In this document: piece after piece, positions 1 through 8,692 of the stretch
Layout: every line of letters starts with the position of its first letter
Position numbering within the stretch: the stretch's first letter is position 1
Source: Kribbella jiaozuonensis
GTDB lineage: Bacteria > Actinomycetota > Actinomycetes > Propionibacteriales > Kribbellaceae
Direction: 5' to 3'
Assembly: GCF_005233875.1 (NCBI RefSeq)
Contig: NZ_SZPZ01000003.1
Location: 62,001-126,000 of the forward strand
DNA: 64,000 bases
Made by a program: the position numbers and the translations under genes
The notes under the pieces: model-generated
What the model saw: only the letters and a program-made list of their open reading frames with translations
Database searches by the model: none
What the model was told of the DNA's origin: nothing

Positions 1-382
1 CCCAGAAGCCGACATCGACGTACGCCTGGGTCTCGGCGGTCTTGCGTTTGAGCGTGAGCGCGGGCACGTCGCAGGTCGGCGGGATGCTGTTGAGCGGCAT
101 GTCGATGATCGCGGTGACGCCGCCGCTTGCCGCTGCCTTGGTCGCGGAGGTGAAGCCTTCCCAGTCGGTCCGGCCGGGATCGTTGACGTGGACGTGGGAG
201 TCGACGAGGCCGGGGAGGAGGACTTCGTCGTCTTGGAGGCGTACGTCGGTGGTGGCCTGGAGGTCGGCGTCGTACGGCGCGATCGCGACGATGCGGCCGT
301 CGCGTACGCCGAGCGCGGCCGGGTGCTCGCCGCCAGGGCGCATGACTCGCCGGGCCCGGATCACCAGATCAAGAGCGTTCAT
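1..382 (-). CDS. allB: Allantoinase, N-terminal part (cut by left window edge)
   Basis: Amidohydrolase-superfamily enzyme that hydrolyses (S)-allantoin to allantoate. The visible ~127 residues begin MNALDLVIRARRVMRPGGEH and reach the first metal-binding motif VDSHVHVNDPGRTDWEGF followed by TKAAASGGVTAIIDMPLNS, which is characteristic of allantoinases rather than dihydropyrimidinases. The ATG start overlaps the stop of the upstream glycerate kinase gene as ATGA, so translation is probably coupled. It is the last visible gene of the hyi-glxR-gcl-glxK-allB operon, placing allantoin opening together with disposal of the glyoxylate that is released later in the pathway. The C-terminal half and anything beyond lie outside the window. 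Confidence 0.93.
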   Translation of the reverse strand, partial: MNALDLVIRARRVMRPGGEHPAALGVRDGRIVAIAPYDADLQATTDVRLQDDEVLLPGLVDSHVHVNDPGRTDWEGFTSATKAAASGGVTAIIDMPLNSIPPTCDVPALTLKRKTAETQAYVDVGFW

Positions 383-1461
383 GCGATCCCTCTCTCCCTT
401 CTCGTCATCGTAAGGTGCTCGACGGCGATCCGTTCGCCAAGCTGTTCGAGCAGCGGTTTGGGCTCGGCGATGCATCGCTGGACGTCCGGCTCTAGGTCGG
501 TGAGGGCGTAGGCGGCTTGCACGCCGGCCTGTTGCAGCTCGTGGTGCTCCAGCCGGTTCACCCCACAAACCGCGACCACTGGGATGCCGGTCGCCTTCGC
601 GGCTACTCCAGCGACTGCCTTGCCGTGGAGCGTTTGCTCGTCGAGCGCCCCTTCTCCGGTGATCACGAGGTCGGCGCCGGCCAGCTGTTCCTCGAACCCG
701 ACCATCTCCAACACCAGCTCAATCCCCGGCCGAAGCTCCGCGCCAAGAAGCGCAACCGCCGCAAACCCCACCCCACCCGCAGCACCCGCACCGGGCGTGT
801 CCCGCAGATCCCGCCCGGTCACTTGAGCCACCAGATCAGCCCATTCCCCGAGCCTGCCATCCAACTCCACCACCTGCTCCGGCGTCGCACCCTTCTGCGG
901 CCCGTAAACAGCCGCCGCACCTCGTGGCCCGGTAAGCGGGTTGTCGACATCACAAGCAACAACAACCTGAACCCCTCGAAGCCGCCGCCGAAGCGAGCCA
1001 AGGTCGAGCCCGGTTCCTGTCAGAGCCTCGACGAGGCCTCTGCCGCCGTCGGTGGAGGCGCTGCCGCCTATGCCTAGGATTACGCGGGTGCAGCCGGCTT
1101 CTACTGCTGCTGCCATTAGCTCGCCGGTGCCGTATGAGGTGGCGGTCATCGGGGCGAGGCTGGCCTCGGGGAGGCGGACGAGGCCGGAGACGTCTGCTAG
1201 TTCTACGACTGCGGTGTCGCCCAGGCGGGCGTAGGCGGTTGCGACCGGTTCGCCGGTGGGTCCGGATGCGGTGAGCGGGACCAGCTCATAGCCGGCAGCC
1301 ACGGCGGCGGCGAGGGTGCCGTCGCCGCCGTCAGCCACCGGGACGGGGACCACGGTGGCGTCGGGGTGAACTCGTCGTACCCCGGCGCCGACCGCGGCTG
1401 CCACCTCCGCGCTGGTCAGGCTTCCTTTGAACTTGTCGGAGGCAACTACTACCCGAACCAT
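379..1461 (-). CDS. glxK: Glycerate kinase
   Basis: 360-residue glycerate kinase of the GarK/GlxK family, phosphorylating the D-glycerate made by the neighbouring reductase so that it enters glycolysis. The N-terminus VVVASDKFKGSLTSAEVA and the VADGGDGT segment are family signatures. GIGGSASTDGGRGLVEAL near residue 130 and the C-terminal LVITGEGALDEQTLHGKA (around residues 280-297) mark the nucleotide/substrate cleft. The ATG is chosen because it overlaps the gcl stop as TGATG. An open frame continues upstream inside gcl but is antisense-free shadow sequence without family similarity. Length matches family members (about 370-380 aa). Family assignment is strong; which phosphoglycerate (2- or 3-) is produced cannot be read from sequence. 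Confidence 0.93.
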   Translation of the reverse strand: MVRVVVASDKFKGSLTSAEVAAAVGAGVRRVHPDATVVPVPVADGGDGTLAAAVAAGYELVPLTASGPTGEPVATAYARLGDTAVVELADVSGLVRLPEASLAPMTATSYGTGELMAAAVEAGCTRVILGIGGSASTDGGRGLVEALTGTGLDLGSLRRRLRGVQVVVACDVDNPLTGPRGAAAVYGPQKGATPEQVVELDGRLGEWADLVAQVTGRDLRDTPGAGAAGGVGFAAVALLGAELRPGIELVLEMVGFEEQLAGADLVITGEGALDEQTLHGKAVAGVAAKATGIPVVAVCGVNRLEHHELQQAGVQAAYALTDLEPDVQRCIAEPKPLLEQLGERIAVEHLTMTRRERGIA

Positions 1462-3236
1462 CAGTCCAGCAGAGCCAATGCAGTCGGGGCGTCCTCGGGG
1501 TTGATGGCCAGGTCTTCGAATTCGATGACGTTGTCGATTTCTACGCCCATGGAGACGTTGGTGACGCGCTCCAGGATGACCTCGACGACGATCGGGACCT
1601 GGTGTTCGACCATCAGTTTCTTGGCCTGCTCGAGGGCCGGCAGGATGCCGTCCGGCTCGAACACCCGAAGCGCCTTGCAGCCAAGGCCTTCCGCGACCTT
1701 CACGTGGTCGACGCCGTAGCCGTTGACCTCGGGGCTGTTGATGTTCTCGAAGGACAGCTGCACGCAGTAGTCCATGTCGAAGTTCCGCTGTGCCTGCCGG
1801 ATCAGCCCGAGGTACGAGTTGTTCACCACCACGTGGATGTACGGAATGTTGAACTGCGCCCCGACCGCCAGCTCCTCGATCAGGAACTGGAAGTCGTAGT
1901 CGCCGGACAACGCCACCACCGTGCTCTCCGGATCCGCAACCGCGACCCCCAGCGTCGCCGGCACGGTCCACCCGAGCGGCCCGGCCTGGCCCGCGTTGAT
2001 CCAGTGCCGCGGGCGATAAACGTGCAGCATCTGCGCCGCCTGGATCTGCGACAACCCGATCGTGCTGACGTACCGGACATCCGGCCCGAACGCCCGGTTC
2101 ATCTCCTCGTACACCCGCTGCGGCTTGATCGGCGTGTTCTCGAAATGCGTCTTCCGCTGCAACGCCGTACGCCGATCGCGGCACTCCGCGGCCCACGCGC
2201 TGCGATCCGCCAGCCTGCCGTCCGCGGCCCACTCGCGCGCCACCTCGACGAACACCTGCAGCGCAGCCCGCGCGTCCGACACGACCGAGTAGTCCGGCGC
2301 GAACACCCGCCCGATCTGCGTCGGCTCGATGTCCACGTGGATGAACTTCCGCTCCCCGCGATAAACGTCCAGCCCGCCGGTGTGCCGGTTAGCCCACCGG
2401 TTGCCGATCCCGAGCACCAGATCGGACGCAAGCATCGTCGCGTTCCCATAGCGGTGCGACGTCTGCAGCCCGACCATCCCCGCGCTCAACGGGTGGTCAT
2501 CTGCGATCGAACCCCACCCCATCAACGTCGGTACGACAGGAATGCCCGTCAGCTCCGCAAACTCCACGAGCAGCTCGCTGGCATCCGCGTTGATCACGCC
2601 ACCACCCGCAACGATCAACGGCTGGGCAGCGGACCCCAGCATCTGCAGCACCCGCTCCGCCTGCGCCCGCGTCGCCGCGGGACGCGACACCGGAAGCGGC
2701 TCGTACGTGTCGATGTCGAAATCGATCTGCGCGAGCTGTACGTCGAGCGGCAGGTCGACCAGCACCGGACCCGGCCGGCCTTCGCGCATCACCTGGAACG
2801 CCTTCTGGAAGGTCCCCGGCACCTGCGCGGCCTCCATCACCGTGACCGCCCACTTCGCGACCGGCTTGGCGATCGACGAGATGTCGACAGCCTGGAAGTC
2901 CTCCTTGTGCAGCTTCGCGACCGGCGCCTGGCCGGTGATGCACAGGATCGGGATCGAGTCGGCGGCAGCGGAGTACAGGCCGGTGATCATGTCGGTGCCG
3001 GCGGGACCCGACGTACCGATGCAGACGCCGATGTTGCCGGCCCGCGCCCGGGTGTAGCCCTCGGCCATGTGCGAGGCAGCCTCGACGTGGCGGGCGAGGA
3101 CGTGCTTGATCCCGCCGTGGTCGCGCATCGCTGCGTAGAACGGGTTGATCGCGGCGCCGGGCAACCCGAACGCCTGCGTCGAACCCTCCTTCTCCAGGAT
3201 CAGTACTGCGGCGTCAACCGCACGCATCCGTGCCAT
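1461..3236 (-). CDS. gcl: Glyoxylate carboligase (tartronate-semialdehyde synthase)
   Basis: 591-residue thiamine-diphosphate enzyme that condenses two glyoxylates to tartronate semialdehyde and CO2. Sequence follows the acetohydroxyacid-synthase plan: N-terminal TPP-binding domain with GLPGAAINPFYAAMRDHGG, a central FAD/nucleotide-like domain, and a C-terminal PP domain with ALSGDYDFQFLIEEL and NNSYLGLIRQAQRNF. Residue 51 is valine (LARHVEAASHMAEGY); in E. coli Gcl valine at this place replaces the usual catalytic glutamate of TPP enzymes, so the feature is diagnostic. It is third in the leftward operon, sharing one base with the downstream kinase gene and one base with the upstream reductase gene. 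It drains glyoxylate from ureide breakdown. Confidence 0.96.
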   Translation of the reverse strand: MARMRAVDAAVLILEKEGSTQAFGLPGAAINPFYAAMRDHGGIKHVLARHVEAASHMAEGYTRARAGNIGVCIGTSGPAGTDMITGLYSAAADSIPILCITGQAPVAKLHKEDFQAVDISSIAKPVAKWAVTVMEAAQVPGTFQKAFQVMREGRPGPVLVDLPLDVQLAQIDFDIDTYEPLPVSRPAATRAQAERVLQMLGSAAQPLIVAGGGVINADASELLVEFAELTGIPVVPTLMGWGSIADDHPLSAGMVGLQTSHRYGNATMLASDLVLGIGNRWANRHTGGLDVYRGERKFIHVDIEPTQIGRVFAPDYSVVSDARAALQVFVEVAREWAADGRLADRSAWAAECRDRRTALQRKTHFENTPIKPQRVYEEMNRAFGPDVRYVSTIGLSQIQAAQMLHVYRPRHWINAGQAGPLGWTVPATLGVAVADPESTVVALSGDYDFQFLIEELAVGAQFNIPYIHVVVNNSYLGLIRQAQRNFDMDYCVQLSFENINSPEVNGYGVDHVKVAEGLGCKALRVFEPDGILPALEQAKKLMVEHQVPIVVEVILERVTNVSMGVEIDNVIEFEDLAINPEDAPTALALLD

Positions 3237-4120
3237 CAGCCGATCTCCTTCCCGGACAGCCGCTCGACGCCGCGCAGCAGAGCCGAGTGGTCGAGGCCGC
3301 CGTCACCGTTCGCCCGCGCCGACGCGACGAGCTGCGCGACGAGAGCACCCAGCGGTACGACGACACCCGCCTCGCGGGCGGCCGCGGTCACGATGCCCAT
3401 GTCCTTGTGGTGCAGGTCGATCCGGAACCCGGGCTGGAAGGAGCGCGACAGCATGTTCTCCTTCTTCTGGTTCAGTACGGTCGAGCCGGCCAGACCGCCG
3501 CCGAGGACCTCGAGCGCCGCCTTGGTGTCGACGCCGTACGCCTCCAGGAAGACGACCGCTTCGGCGACGGCCTGGATGTTCGCGGCGACGATCAGCTGGT
3601 TGGCCGCCTTGACGGTCTGCCCCGAACCGCTCGGGCCGACGTGGACGACGGTCTTGCCGACGACGTCGAACAGGGGCTTGGCCTTCGCGAAGTCGTCCGC
3701 GTCGCCGCCGACCATGATCGACAGGGCGGCGTTCTTCGCACCCGCCTCGCCGCCGGAGACCGGGGCGTCGAGCAGGTGGAACCCGAGCGCGCGCGCCCGC
3801 TCGGCGAGCTGCTGGGTGACGTCCGGCCGGATGCTCGAGAAGTCGATGATCAGCGTGCCGGTCTCGGCCAGCTGGAAGACGCCGTCCTCACCCTCGAGCA
3901 CGTCCTGGACGTCGGGCGAGTCGGGCACCATCACGCAGACCACGTCGGCGCCCTTGACCGCCTCGGCGAGCGAGGCCGCGGCGCGACCGCCGGCCGCGAT
4001 CAGGTCCTGGGCGCGCTCCGGGGAGCGGTCGAGCCCGACCACGCTGTGCCCGGCGTTGGCGAGGTGGACGGCCATCGGGTTGCCCATGATGCCGAGGCCG
4101 ATGAAGGCGATATTCGTCAT
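3236..4120 (-). CDS. glxR: Tartronate semialdehyde reductase (2-hydroxy-3-oxopropionate reductase)
   Basis: 294-residue beta-hydroxyacid dehydrogenase that reduces tartronate semialdehyde to D-glycerate with NAD(P)H. It opens with the Rossmann motif GLGIMGNPMA at residues 8-17; the substrate-binding motif DAPVSGGEAGAKN is at 118-130, and the catalytic lysine is Lys171 in GQTVKAANQL. All positions match the GarR/GlxR family, and the length is typical (290-300 aa). It lies between hyi and gcl, overlapping gcl by one base and separated from hyi by 19 nt, which fits a direct product hand-over from Gcl. Confidence 0.95.
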   Translation of the reverse strand: MTNIAFIGLGIMGNPMAVHLANAGHSVVGLDRSPERAQDLIAAGGRAAASLAEAVKGADVVCVMVPDSPDVQDVLEGEDGVFQLAETGTLIIDFSSIRPDVTQQLAERARALGFHLLDAPVSGGEAGAKNAALSIMVGGDADDFAKAKPLFDVVGKTVVHVGPSGSGQTVKAANQLIVAANIQAVAEAVVFLEAYGVDTKAALEVLGGGLAGSTVLNQKKENMLSRSFQPGFRIDLHHKDMGIVTAAAREAGVVVPLGALVAQLVASARANGDGGLDHSALLRGVERLSGKEIG

Positions 4121-4139
4121 TGCAAGTCTCCTAGGTGAG

Positions 4140-4952
4140 TCAGCGGCGCTCGAACGGCAGCCAGCCGAAGCTTTCGTCTGAGGTGGTGGACGGCTTGTAC
4201 TCGAGTCCGACCCAGCCGGAGTAGCCGTTGGCCTCCAGGGCGGTGAGCTGCTGGTCGAGCGGGAGCGTGCCGGTGCCGGGCTCGTTGCGGCCCGGCGCGT
4301 CGGCGATCTGCACGTGGGCGACCCAGTCGGTGCTGTCGGCGATCACCTTGTTCACGTCGTCGCCGTTGACCGCGAGGTGGTACAGGTCGGCGAGCAGTCC
4401 GACGTTCGGTACGTCGTACGCCGTCTGGACGCGATCGATCACGGTCAGGGCGTCGGCCGCCGTCTTCAGCGGGTACCGGTCGGCGCCGCTGACCGGCTCG
4501 ACCAGGACCGTTGCGCCGATCCGCGCGGCGGCCCGGGCGGCGAGGGCCAGGTTCTCGACCGCGAGGTCGTCCTGCTCCTGCTCGCTGCTGCCGTCGACGC
4601 GGTTGCCGTAGAGGGCGTTGAAGCCCTGGGTGCCGAGTCGCTCGCCGATGCCGACGGTGACGTCGACGTTGTCGCGGAACTCGCTGGACCGCTTCGGCCA
4701 GGACACCAGGCCGCGGTCGCCGCCGGGCATGTCGCCGGCGAAGAAGTTGAGACCGGTCAGCTGCACGCCGGAGTCGGTGATCGCGTTGACGAACGCGTCG
4801 ACCTGTCGGTCCGGCGGGACCGCCTCGACGAACGGCCACCAGAACTCGACCGCGCTGAACCCGGCCCGCCGGGCAGCCGCCGGCCGCTCCAGCAGGGGCA
4901 GCTCGGTGAACAGCAGCGAACAGTTCACCGTGTACCGCAGTTGGTGGCTCAT
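4140..4952 (-). CDS. hyi: Hydroxypyruvate isomerase
   Basis: 270-residue TIM-barrel protein of the xylose-isomerase-like family that interconverts hydroxypyruvate and tartronate semialdehyde. The N-terminus LRYTVNCSLLFTELPLLERP followed by AVEFWWPF is typical of Hyi, and metal-ligand glutamates sit in TVLVEPVSG and WVGLEYKPS. The ATG at 4952 was chosen over an in-frame GTG 26 codons upstream because the family begins here, a GGAG lies just upstream, and the longer version would run through two regulator boxes. It is the first gene of the leftward operon, so the paired boxes in front of it should control hyi-glxR-gcl-glxK-allB. Confidence 0.92.
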   Translation of the reverse strand: MSHQLRYTVNCSLLFTELPLLERPAAARRAGFSAVEFWWPFVEAVPPDRQVDAFVNAITDSGVQLTGLNFFAGDMPGGDRGLVSWPKRSSEFRDNVDVTVGIGERLGTQGFNALYGNRVDGSSEQEQDDLAVENLALAARAAARIGATVLVEPVSGADRYPLKTAADALTVIDRVQTAYDVPNVGLLADLYHLAVNGDDVNKVIADSTDWVAHVQIADAPGRNEPGTGTLPLDQQLTALEANGYSGWVGLEYKPSTTSDESFGWLPFERR

Positions 4953-4964
4953 CCTGACTCCATT

Positions 4965-5000
4965 TTCCGTATTGCGGAAGTTCATTTCTGTTCTGCGAAA
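4965..5000 (-). promoter_or_regulatory. Paired IclR-type operator boxes upstream of hyi
   Basis: The proximal box TTCCGTATTGCGGAA (4965-4979) is a perfect TTCCG-N5-CGGAA inverted repeat. A degenerate second box TTCTGTTCTGCGAAA (4986-5000) starts exactly 21 bp further upstream. The proximal edge is 12 nt from the hyi start codon. The same arrangement occurs at three other promoters in this window, including that of the IclR gene itself, so it is taken as a regulator binding site. Which protein binds is inferred. Confidence 0.78.
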
Positions 5001-5105
5001 ACCATAGGTTGGCCGGGTCGAGACCGTCAAGGGCTGGGTTCGCGACGGCGAGGGGGTGTCTCACGTGGGCGCGCGCGTTGTACGTTCCTCTAAAGGAGGT
5101 ACGCC

Positions 5106-6638
5106 GTGCTGCTCGCCGAACTGCTGGATGCGCCCGAGCTCGGGCTGCGCCTGCTGCATTCGGCCGGCGGGATGCTGGATCGCCCGATCGGGCGCCTCGT
5201 CACCACCGACCTGCTCGAGCCGGGGCGCTACCTGAACGGCGGCGAGGTGGTGCTGACCGGGCTGGTCTGGCGGCGCCGGCCGATGGACAGCGAGGTGTTC
5301 GTCGCCTCGATGGCGGGCCGGGGAGCGACCACGATCCTGGCGGGCAAGGCGCAGCTCGGGGATGTGCCGGCGGACCTGCTCGATGCGTGCCGGCGGCACG
5401 AGGTGACGCTGATCGAGGTACCTATCGAGATCGCGTTCGCGGACGTCACGGAGTACGTCGCGGCGGCCGGATCAGCCGAGACCGGGGCCCGGTTGTCGGC
5501 GAGTCTCGTCCGGCAGCGGCAACTGTTGTCGTCGATCGCGGCCGGGCGCAGCCTCGACGAGTTGGCGGCACGGATCTCCGCCGAGATCGGGCACGACTGC
5601 CGCGTACTCACCCCGACCGGGCGCCACGTCGTACCGGGGCCGGGTGAGCTCGACGCCGCCGCGATCGATGCGGTGACCCGCAAGTTCTTGACCGCGGATC
5701 GGACGCCGGCCGTCGCGATGACGATCGACGCGTCGTACAGCCTGTTCCCGGTCGGATCCGGGCTGGGGAACCGTCTGACGGCGTGGGTCCTGGTGATCGA
5801 GGGCGACCACAACGAATGGTCCCGCGACCACGTCGAGGCGGTGCACGAACTGTGCGCGATCGCCGCGCTGGACCGCGCCCGCCGGGACGAAGGCCGCCGC
5901 GCGCTGCGCCCGTTGGTCGCGGATGCGCTCGCGCTGGTCGAGTCCGGCGCACCGCAGGCCGAGGTCGCGGCACGCCTCAAGCAGGCGGGTTCACACTCGG
6001 AGCGGCCGATGGTCGTGGCGGTCGCCGAGCTCCGCGACGACGGGCCGAGCGAGGTCGCGCTGAGCCTGTTGGAGGACGTCGCGCTGACGGTCGGCCCGGC
6101 GGTGGTCGCGCCGGGACGCGACGGTTTGCTGGTCGGCTTTCTGCCCTATACGCCCGAGCTGCCCGAGCACGTACGACGGAGCTTCAGCCGACTCGCGCCG
6201 GGGCTGAGCCGGGGTCGGCTCGCAGTCGGAATCAGCGGCGAGACCTCGGTCGACGCCCTCGCCGGCGCACTGGAAGAAGCCCGCTTCGCGCAGCGTGCAG
6301 CCAGCGCCGGTCGAGCCCCGGTGTCGGTCGTCACCTCGGACGAGGTCGCCTCCCATGTCCTCCTGCTCGCGACCTTGCCCGACGACGTACGGCGTACGTA
6401 CACCAACCGGGTCCTCGGAGCGGTACTCGAGCACGACCGCCGGACCCATGCCGACCTGCTCACCACGCTCCAGGCATTCCTCGCCTGCTCGTGTTCCTGG
6501 ACCCGTACGGCGGAGTCCCTGCACCTGCACGTCAACACCGTTCGCTACCGGATCGAACGCGTTGAGCAACTGACCGGTCGCGATCTGTCGAGCCTCGAGG
6601 ACCGGGTGGACGTGTTTCTCGCGCTCAAATCGCTCTGA
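5106..6638 (+). CDS. pucR: PucR-family transcriptional regulator of purine catabolism
   Basis: 510-residue regulator with an N-terminal PucR sensory domain (about residues 5-125, beginning LLDAPELGLRLLHSAGGMLD), a GGDEF-like middle region and a C-terminal PucR-type helix-turn-helix in which SLHLHVNTVRYRIERVEQLTG is the recognition region. In Bacillus, PucR controls purine-degradation genes; here it stands between the divergent ureide/glyoxylate operon and the xanthine dehydrogenase operon, so it is a likely regulator of one or both. The GTG start is supported by a strong AAAGGAGGT ending 5 nt upstream. That ribosome site sits in a small CCTC/GAGG hairpin. The effector is unknown. Confidence 0.9.
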   Translation: MLLAELLDAPELGLRLLHSAGGMLDRPIGRLVTTDLLEPGRYLNGGEVVLTGLVWRRRPMDSEVFVASMAGRGATTILAGKAQLGDVPADLLDACRRHEVTLIEVPIEIAFADVTEYVAAAGSAETGARLSASLVRQRQLLSSIAAGRSLDELAARISAEIGHDCRVLTPTGRHVVPGPGELDAAAIDAVTRKFLTADRTPAVAMTIDASYSLFPVGSGLGNRLTAWVLVIEGDHNEWSRDHVEAVHELCAIAALDRARRDEGRRALRPLVADALALVESGAPQAEVAARLKQAGSHSERPMVVAVAELRDDGPSEVALSLLEDVALTVGPAVVAPGRDGLLVGFLPYTPELPEHVRRSFSRLAPGLSRGRLAVGISGETSVDALAGALEEARFAQRAASAGRAPVSVVTSDEVASHVLLLATLPDDVRRTYTNRVLGAVLEHDRRTHADLLTTLQAFLACSCSWTRTAESLHLHVNTVRYRIERVEQLTGRDLSSLEDRVDVFLALKSL

Positions 6639-6654
6639 TTGTGTGATCGCACAA
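6639..6654. promoter_or_regulatory. Inverted repeat TTGTG-N6-CACAA, candidate operator
   Basis: TTGTGTGATCGCACAA begins right after the pucR stop codon and 110 nt before the permease start. The arms are perfect over 5 bp and the spacer contains GATC. There is no following T-run, so a terminator is unlikely. It may be an operator for the permease-xdh operon. Only one copy was found. Confidence 0.35.
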
Positions 6655-6689
6655 AGAGTCGTGTTCATCAGCGGTTCATCTTCGGAGGT

Positions 6690-6751
6690 TCACCGGGTGC
6701 AATCCGGGGCCCGGTGAGCCGATGCTCGGGTGCAGGTCAAAACCCCCCGAG
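6690..6751 (+). promoter_or_regulatory. Two-hairpin 5' leader of the purine permease operon
   Basis: Hairpin 1 pairs TCACCGGG (6690-6697) with CCCGGTGA (6710-6717). Hairpin 2 pairs CTCGGG (6725-6730) with CCCGAG (6746-6751). Both loops begin TGCA. The right arm of hairpin 2 overlaps the GAGGAG ribosome-binding site (6749-6754) of the permease gene, so folding could block translation. No known riboswitch consensus was recognised. Stem pairing is visible; regulation is inference. Confidence 0.35.
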
Positions 6752-6763
6752 GAGCGTGTCCCG

Positions 6764-8692
6764 ATGAAGGCAGTCCTGCGACCCAGTAGCCGGCAGACCA
6801 GCCGCCACCCCGTCGACCAGCTGCTGCCTCCGGGCAAGCTGGCGGTGTACGGCGCCCAGCACGTGCTGGCGTTCTACGCCGGAGCGGTGATCGTACCGAT
6901 CCTGCTCGCCAGCGCGATCGGTCTCAGCACCGAGCAGCTCATCCACCTGATCAACGCCGACCTGTTCACCTGTGGCATCGCCTCGATCATCCAGTCCGTC
7001 GGGTTCTGGAAGGTCGGCGTCCGGCTGCCGCTGCTGCAGGGCGTGACGTTCACGGCGGTGTCGCCGATGATCGCGATCGGCCTCGCCGCGGGCGGCGGGA
7101 CGGACGGGCTGCTGGTGATCTACGGCGCCGTACTGGTCGCCGGTCTGGCCACGTTCTTCATCGCACCGTTCTTCAGCAAGCTGATCCGGTTCTTCCCGCC
7201 GGTTGTGACCGGCTCGGTGATCACGATCATCGGCCTCGCGCTGCTGCCGGTCGCGGCCGGGGACGCGGTCGGCGGTGCGGGTCCTGATGCCGCGCCGACC
7301 AGCGGGAAGAACATGGCCTACGCGCTGGGGACGCTGGCCTTGATCGTGCTGATCCAGCGGGTCTTCAAGGGCTTCATGGCGACGATCGCCGTACTGATCG
7401 GCCTGGTGGCCGGGACCCTGGTGGCCTGGGCGTTCGGTGACGCACACTTCGGCGCTGTCGGGGACGCCGCGTGGGCCGGGGTCACGACGCCGTTCTACTT
7501 CGGCTGGCCGAAGTTCTCGGTGGCGGCGATCATCTCGATGGTCGTGGTCATGCTGATCACCGCGGTGGAGACCACCGGTGACGTGTTCGCGACCGGTGAG
7601 ATCGTCGAGAAGCGGATCGGCCGCGAGGACATCGCCCGGGCGCTGCGGGCCGACGGCCTGGCGACCACGATCGGCGGCGTCTTCAACTCGTTCCCGTACA
7701 CCTGCTTCGCCGAGAACGTCGGCCTGGTCCGGCTGACCCGGGTCCGCAGCCGCTGGGTGGTCGCGACGGCCGGCGCGATCATGATCGTGATCGGGCTGCT
7801 GCCGAAGGCCGGCGCGATCGTGGCCGGCGTACCGCACCCGGTGCTGGGCGGCGCTGCGCTGGCGATGTTCGCGACTGTGGCCGTGGTCGGATTCCAGACC
7901 CTGACCAAGGTCGACTTCCACGACCATCGGAACGTCGTCATCGTCGCGACCAGCGTCGGCCTGGCCATGTACGTCACCGCACAGCCGCAGGTCGCACAGG
8001 CCGTGCCGGACTGGGCCGAGATCATCTTCGGCAGCGGCATCACGCTCGGCAGCCTGACCGCGATCTTCCTGAACATCCTGTTCCACCACGTCGGCAAGAA
8101 CTTCGGCCCGGCGGTCGCGGGTCAGCCGGGTGACACGGTCCGGCTGGACCAGGTGAACAAGATGACCCGCGAGGAGTTCGTCGAGACGTTCGGTGGGCTG
8201 TTCCAGGGTCCGCGCTGGGCCGTCGAGCGTGCCTGGGACATGCGGCCGTACGCCGACACCCACGCGCTGCGACGTTCTTTCCAGGAGGCATTGTTCTCCG
8301 GCTCGCGCGACGAGCAGCGCGATCTGATCCAGGCATACCCGCAGCTCGGATCGCAATTCGTTGCCGACGGCCTCAGTGGTGAGGCGTCGCTGCGGGACCA
8401 GTCGGACAAGGGGCTGACGTTCCTCGGCGATCCGGAGCGCGACCAGCTGGCCGCGATCACGTCGGAGTACGAGCAGCGGTTCGGGTTCCCGTTGGTGATC
8501 TCGGTGCGCGATGCAGAGTCGTACGACCGGATCGTCGAGCAGGGCCGTGAGCGGCTGGGCAACTGCGAGAACCAGGAGCACGCCGCCGCGCTGCTCGAGA
8601 TCGCGAAGATCGCCGGCTACCGGTTCGACGACTTCGTGTCCGATGCCAACCCGATCCACAGCGCACGAACCCGTTGGAGCAGCAACCGATGA
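6764..8692 (+). CDS. Purine (xanthine/urate-type) permease fused to OHCU-decarboxylase-like domain
   Basis: 642 residues. Roughly residues 20-470 are an NCS2 nucleobase/cation symporter with many hydrophobic segments, starting LAVYGAQHVLAFYAGAVIVP and carrying the family motif region ITAVETTGDVFATGEIV. Residues ~485-642 resemble 2-oxo-4-hydroxy-4-carboxy-5-ureidoimidazoline decarboxylase: MTREEFVETFGGLFQGPRW, FGFPLVISVRDAESYD and a C-terminal RLGNCENQEHAAALLEIAK-type helix. The HP motif holding the catalytic histidine in UraD reads AYPQLG here (Tyr525), so the domain may be inactive or altered. ATG at 6764 follows GAGGAG; an earlier ATG (6722) would start inside the leader hairpin. The stop overlaps xdhA by ATGA. 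The transporter probably supplies xanthine or urate to the downstream enzymes. Confidence 0.88.
   Translation: MKAVLRPSSRQTSRHPVDQLLPPGKLAVYGAQHVLAFYAGAVIVPILLASAIGLSTEQLIHLINADLFTCGIASIIQSVGFWKVGVRLPLLQGVTFTAVSPMIAIGLAAGGGTDGLLVIYGAVLVAGLATFFIAPFFSKLIRFFPPVVTGSVITIIGLALLPVAAGDAVGGAGPDAAPTSGKNMAYALGTLALIVLIQRVFKGFMATIAVLIGLVAGTLVAWAFGDAHFGAVGDAAWAGVTTPFYFGWPKFSVAAIISMVVVMLITAVETTGDVFATGEIVEKRIGREDIARALRADGLATTIGGVFNSFPYTCFAENVGLVRLTRVRSRWVVATAGAIMIVIGLLPKAGAIVAGVPHPVLGGAALAMFATVAVVGFQTLTKVDFHDHRNVVIVATSVGLAMYVTAQPQVAQAVPDWAEIIFGSGITLGSLTAIFLNILFHHVGKNFGPAVAGQPGDTVRLDQVNKMTREEFVETFGGLFQGPRWAVERAWDMRPYADTHALRRSFQEALFSGSRDEQRDLIQAYPQLGSQFVADGLSGEASLRDQSDKGLTFLGDPERDQLAAITSEYEQRFGFPLVISVRDAESYDRIVEQGRERLGNCENQEHAAALLEIAKIAGYRFDDFVSDANPIHSARTRWSSNR

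Noticed and set aside
1602..4181. Very long open frame on the plus strand opposite glxK, gcl and glxR
   Set aside because: High-GC genes leave long antisense frames; it is Arg/His/Pro/Leu-rich with no domain, whereas the minus-strand genes are clear enzymes.
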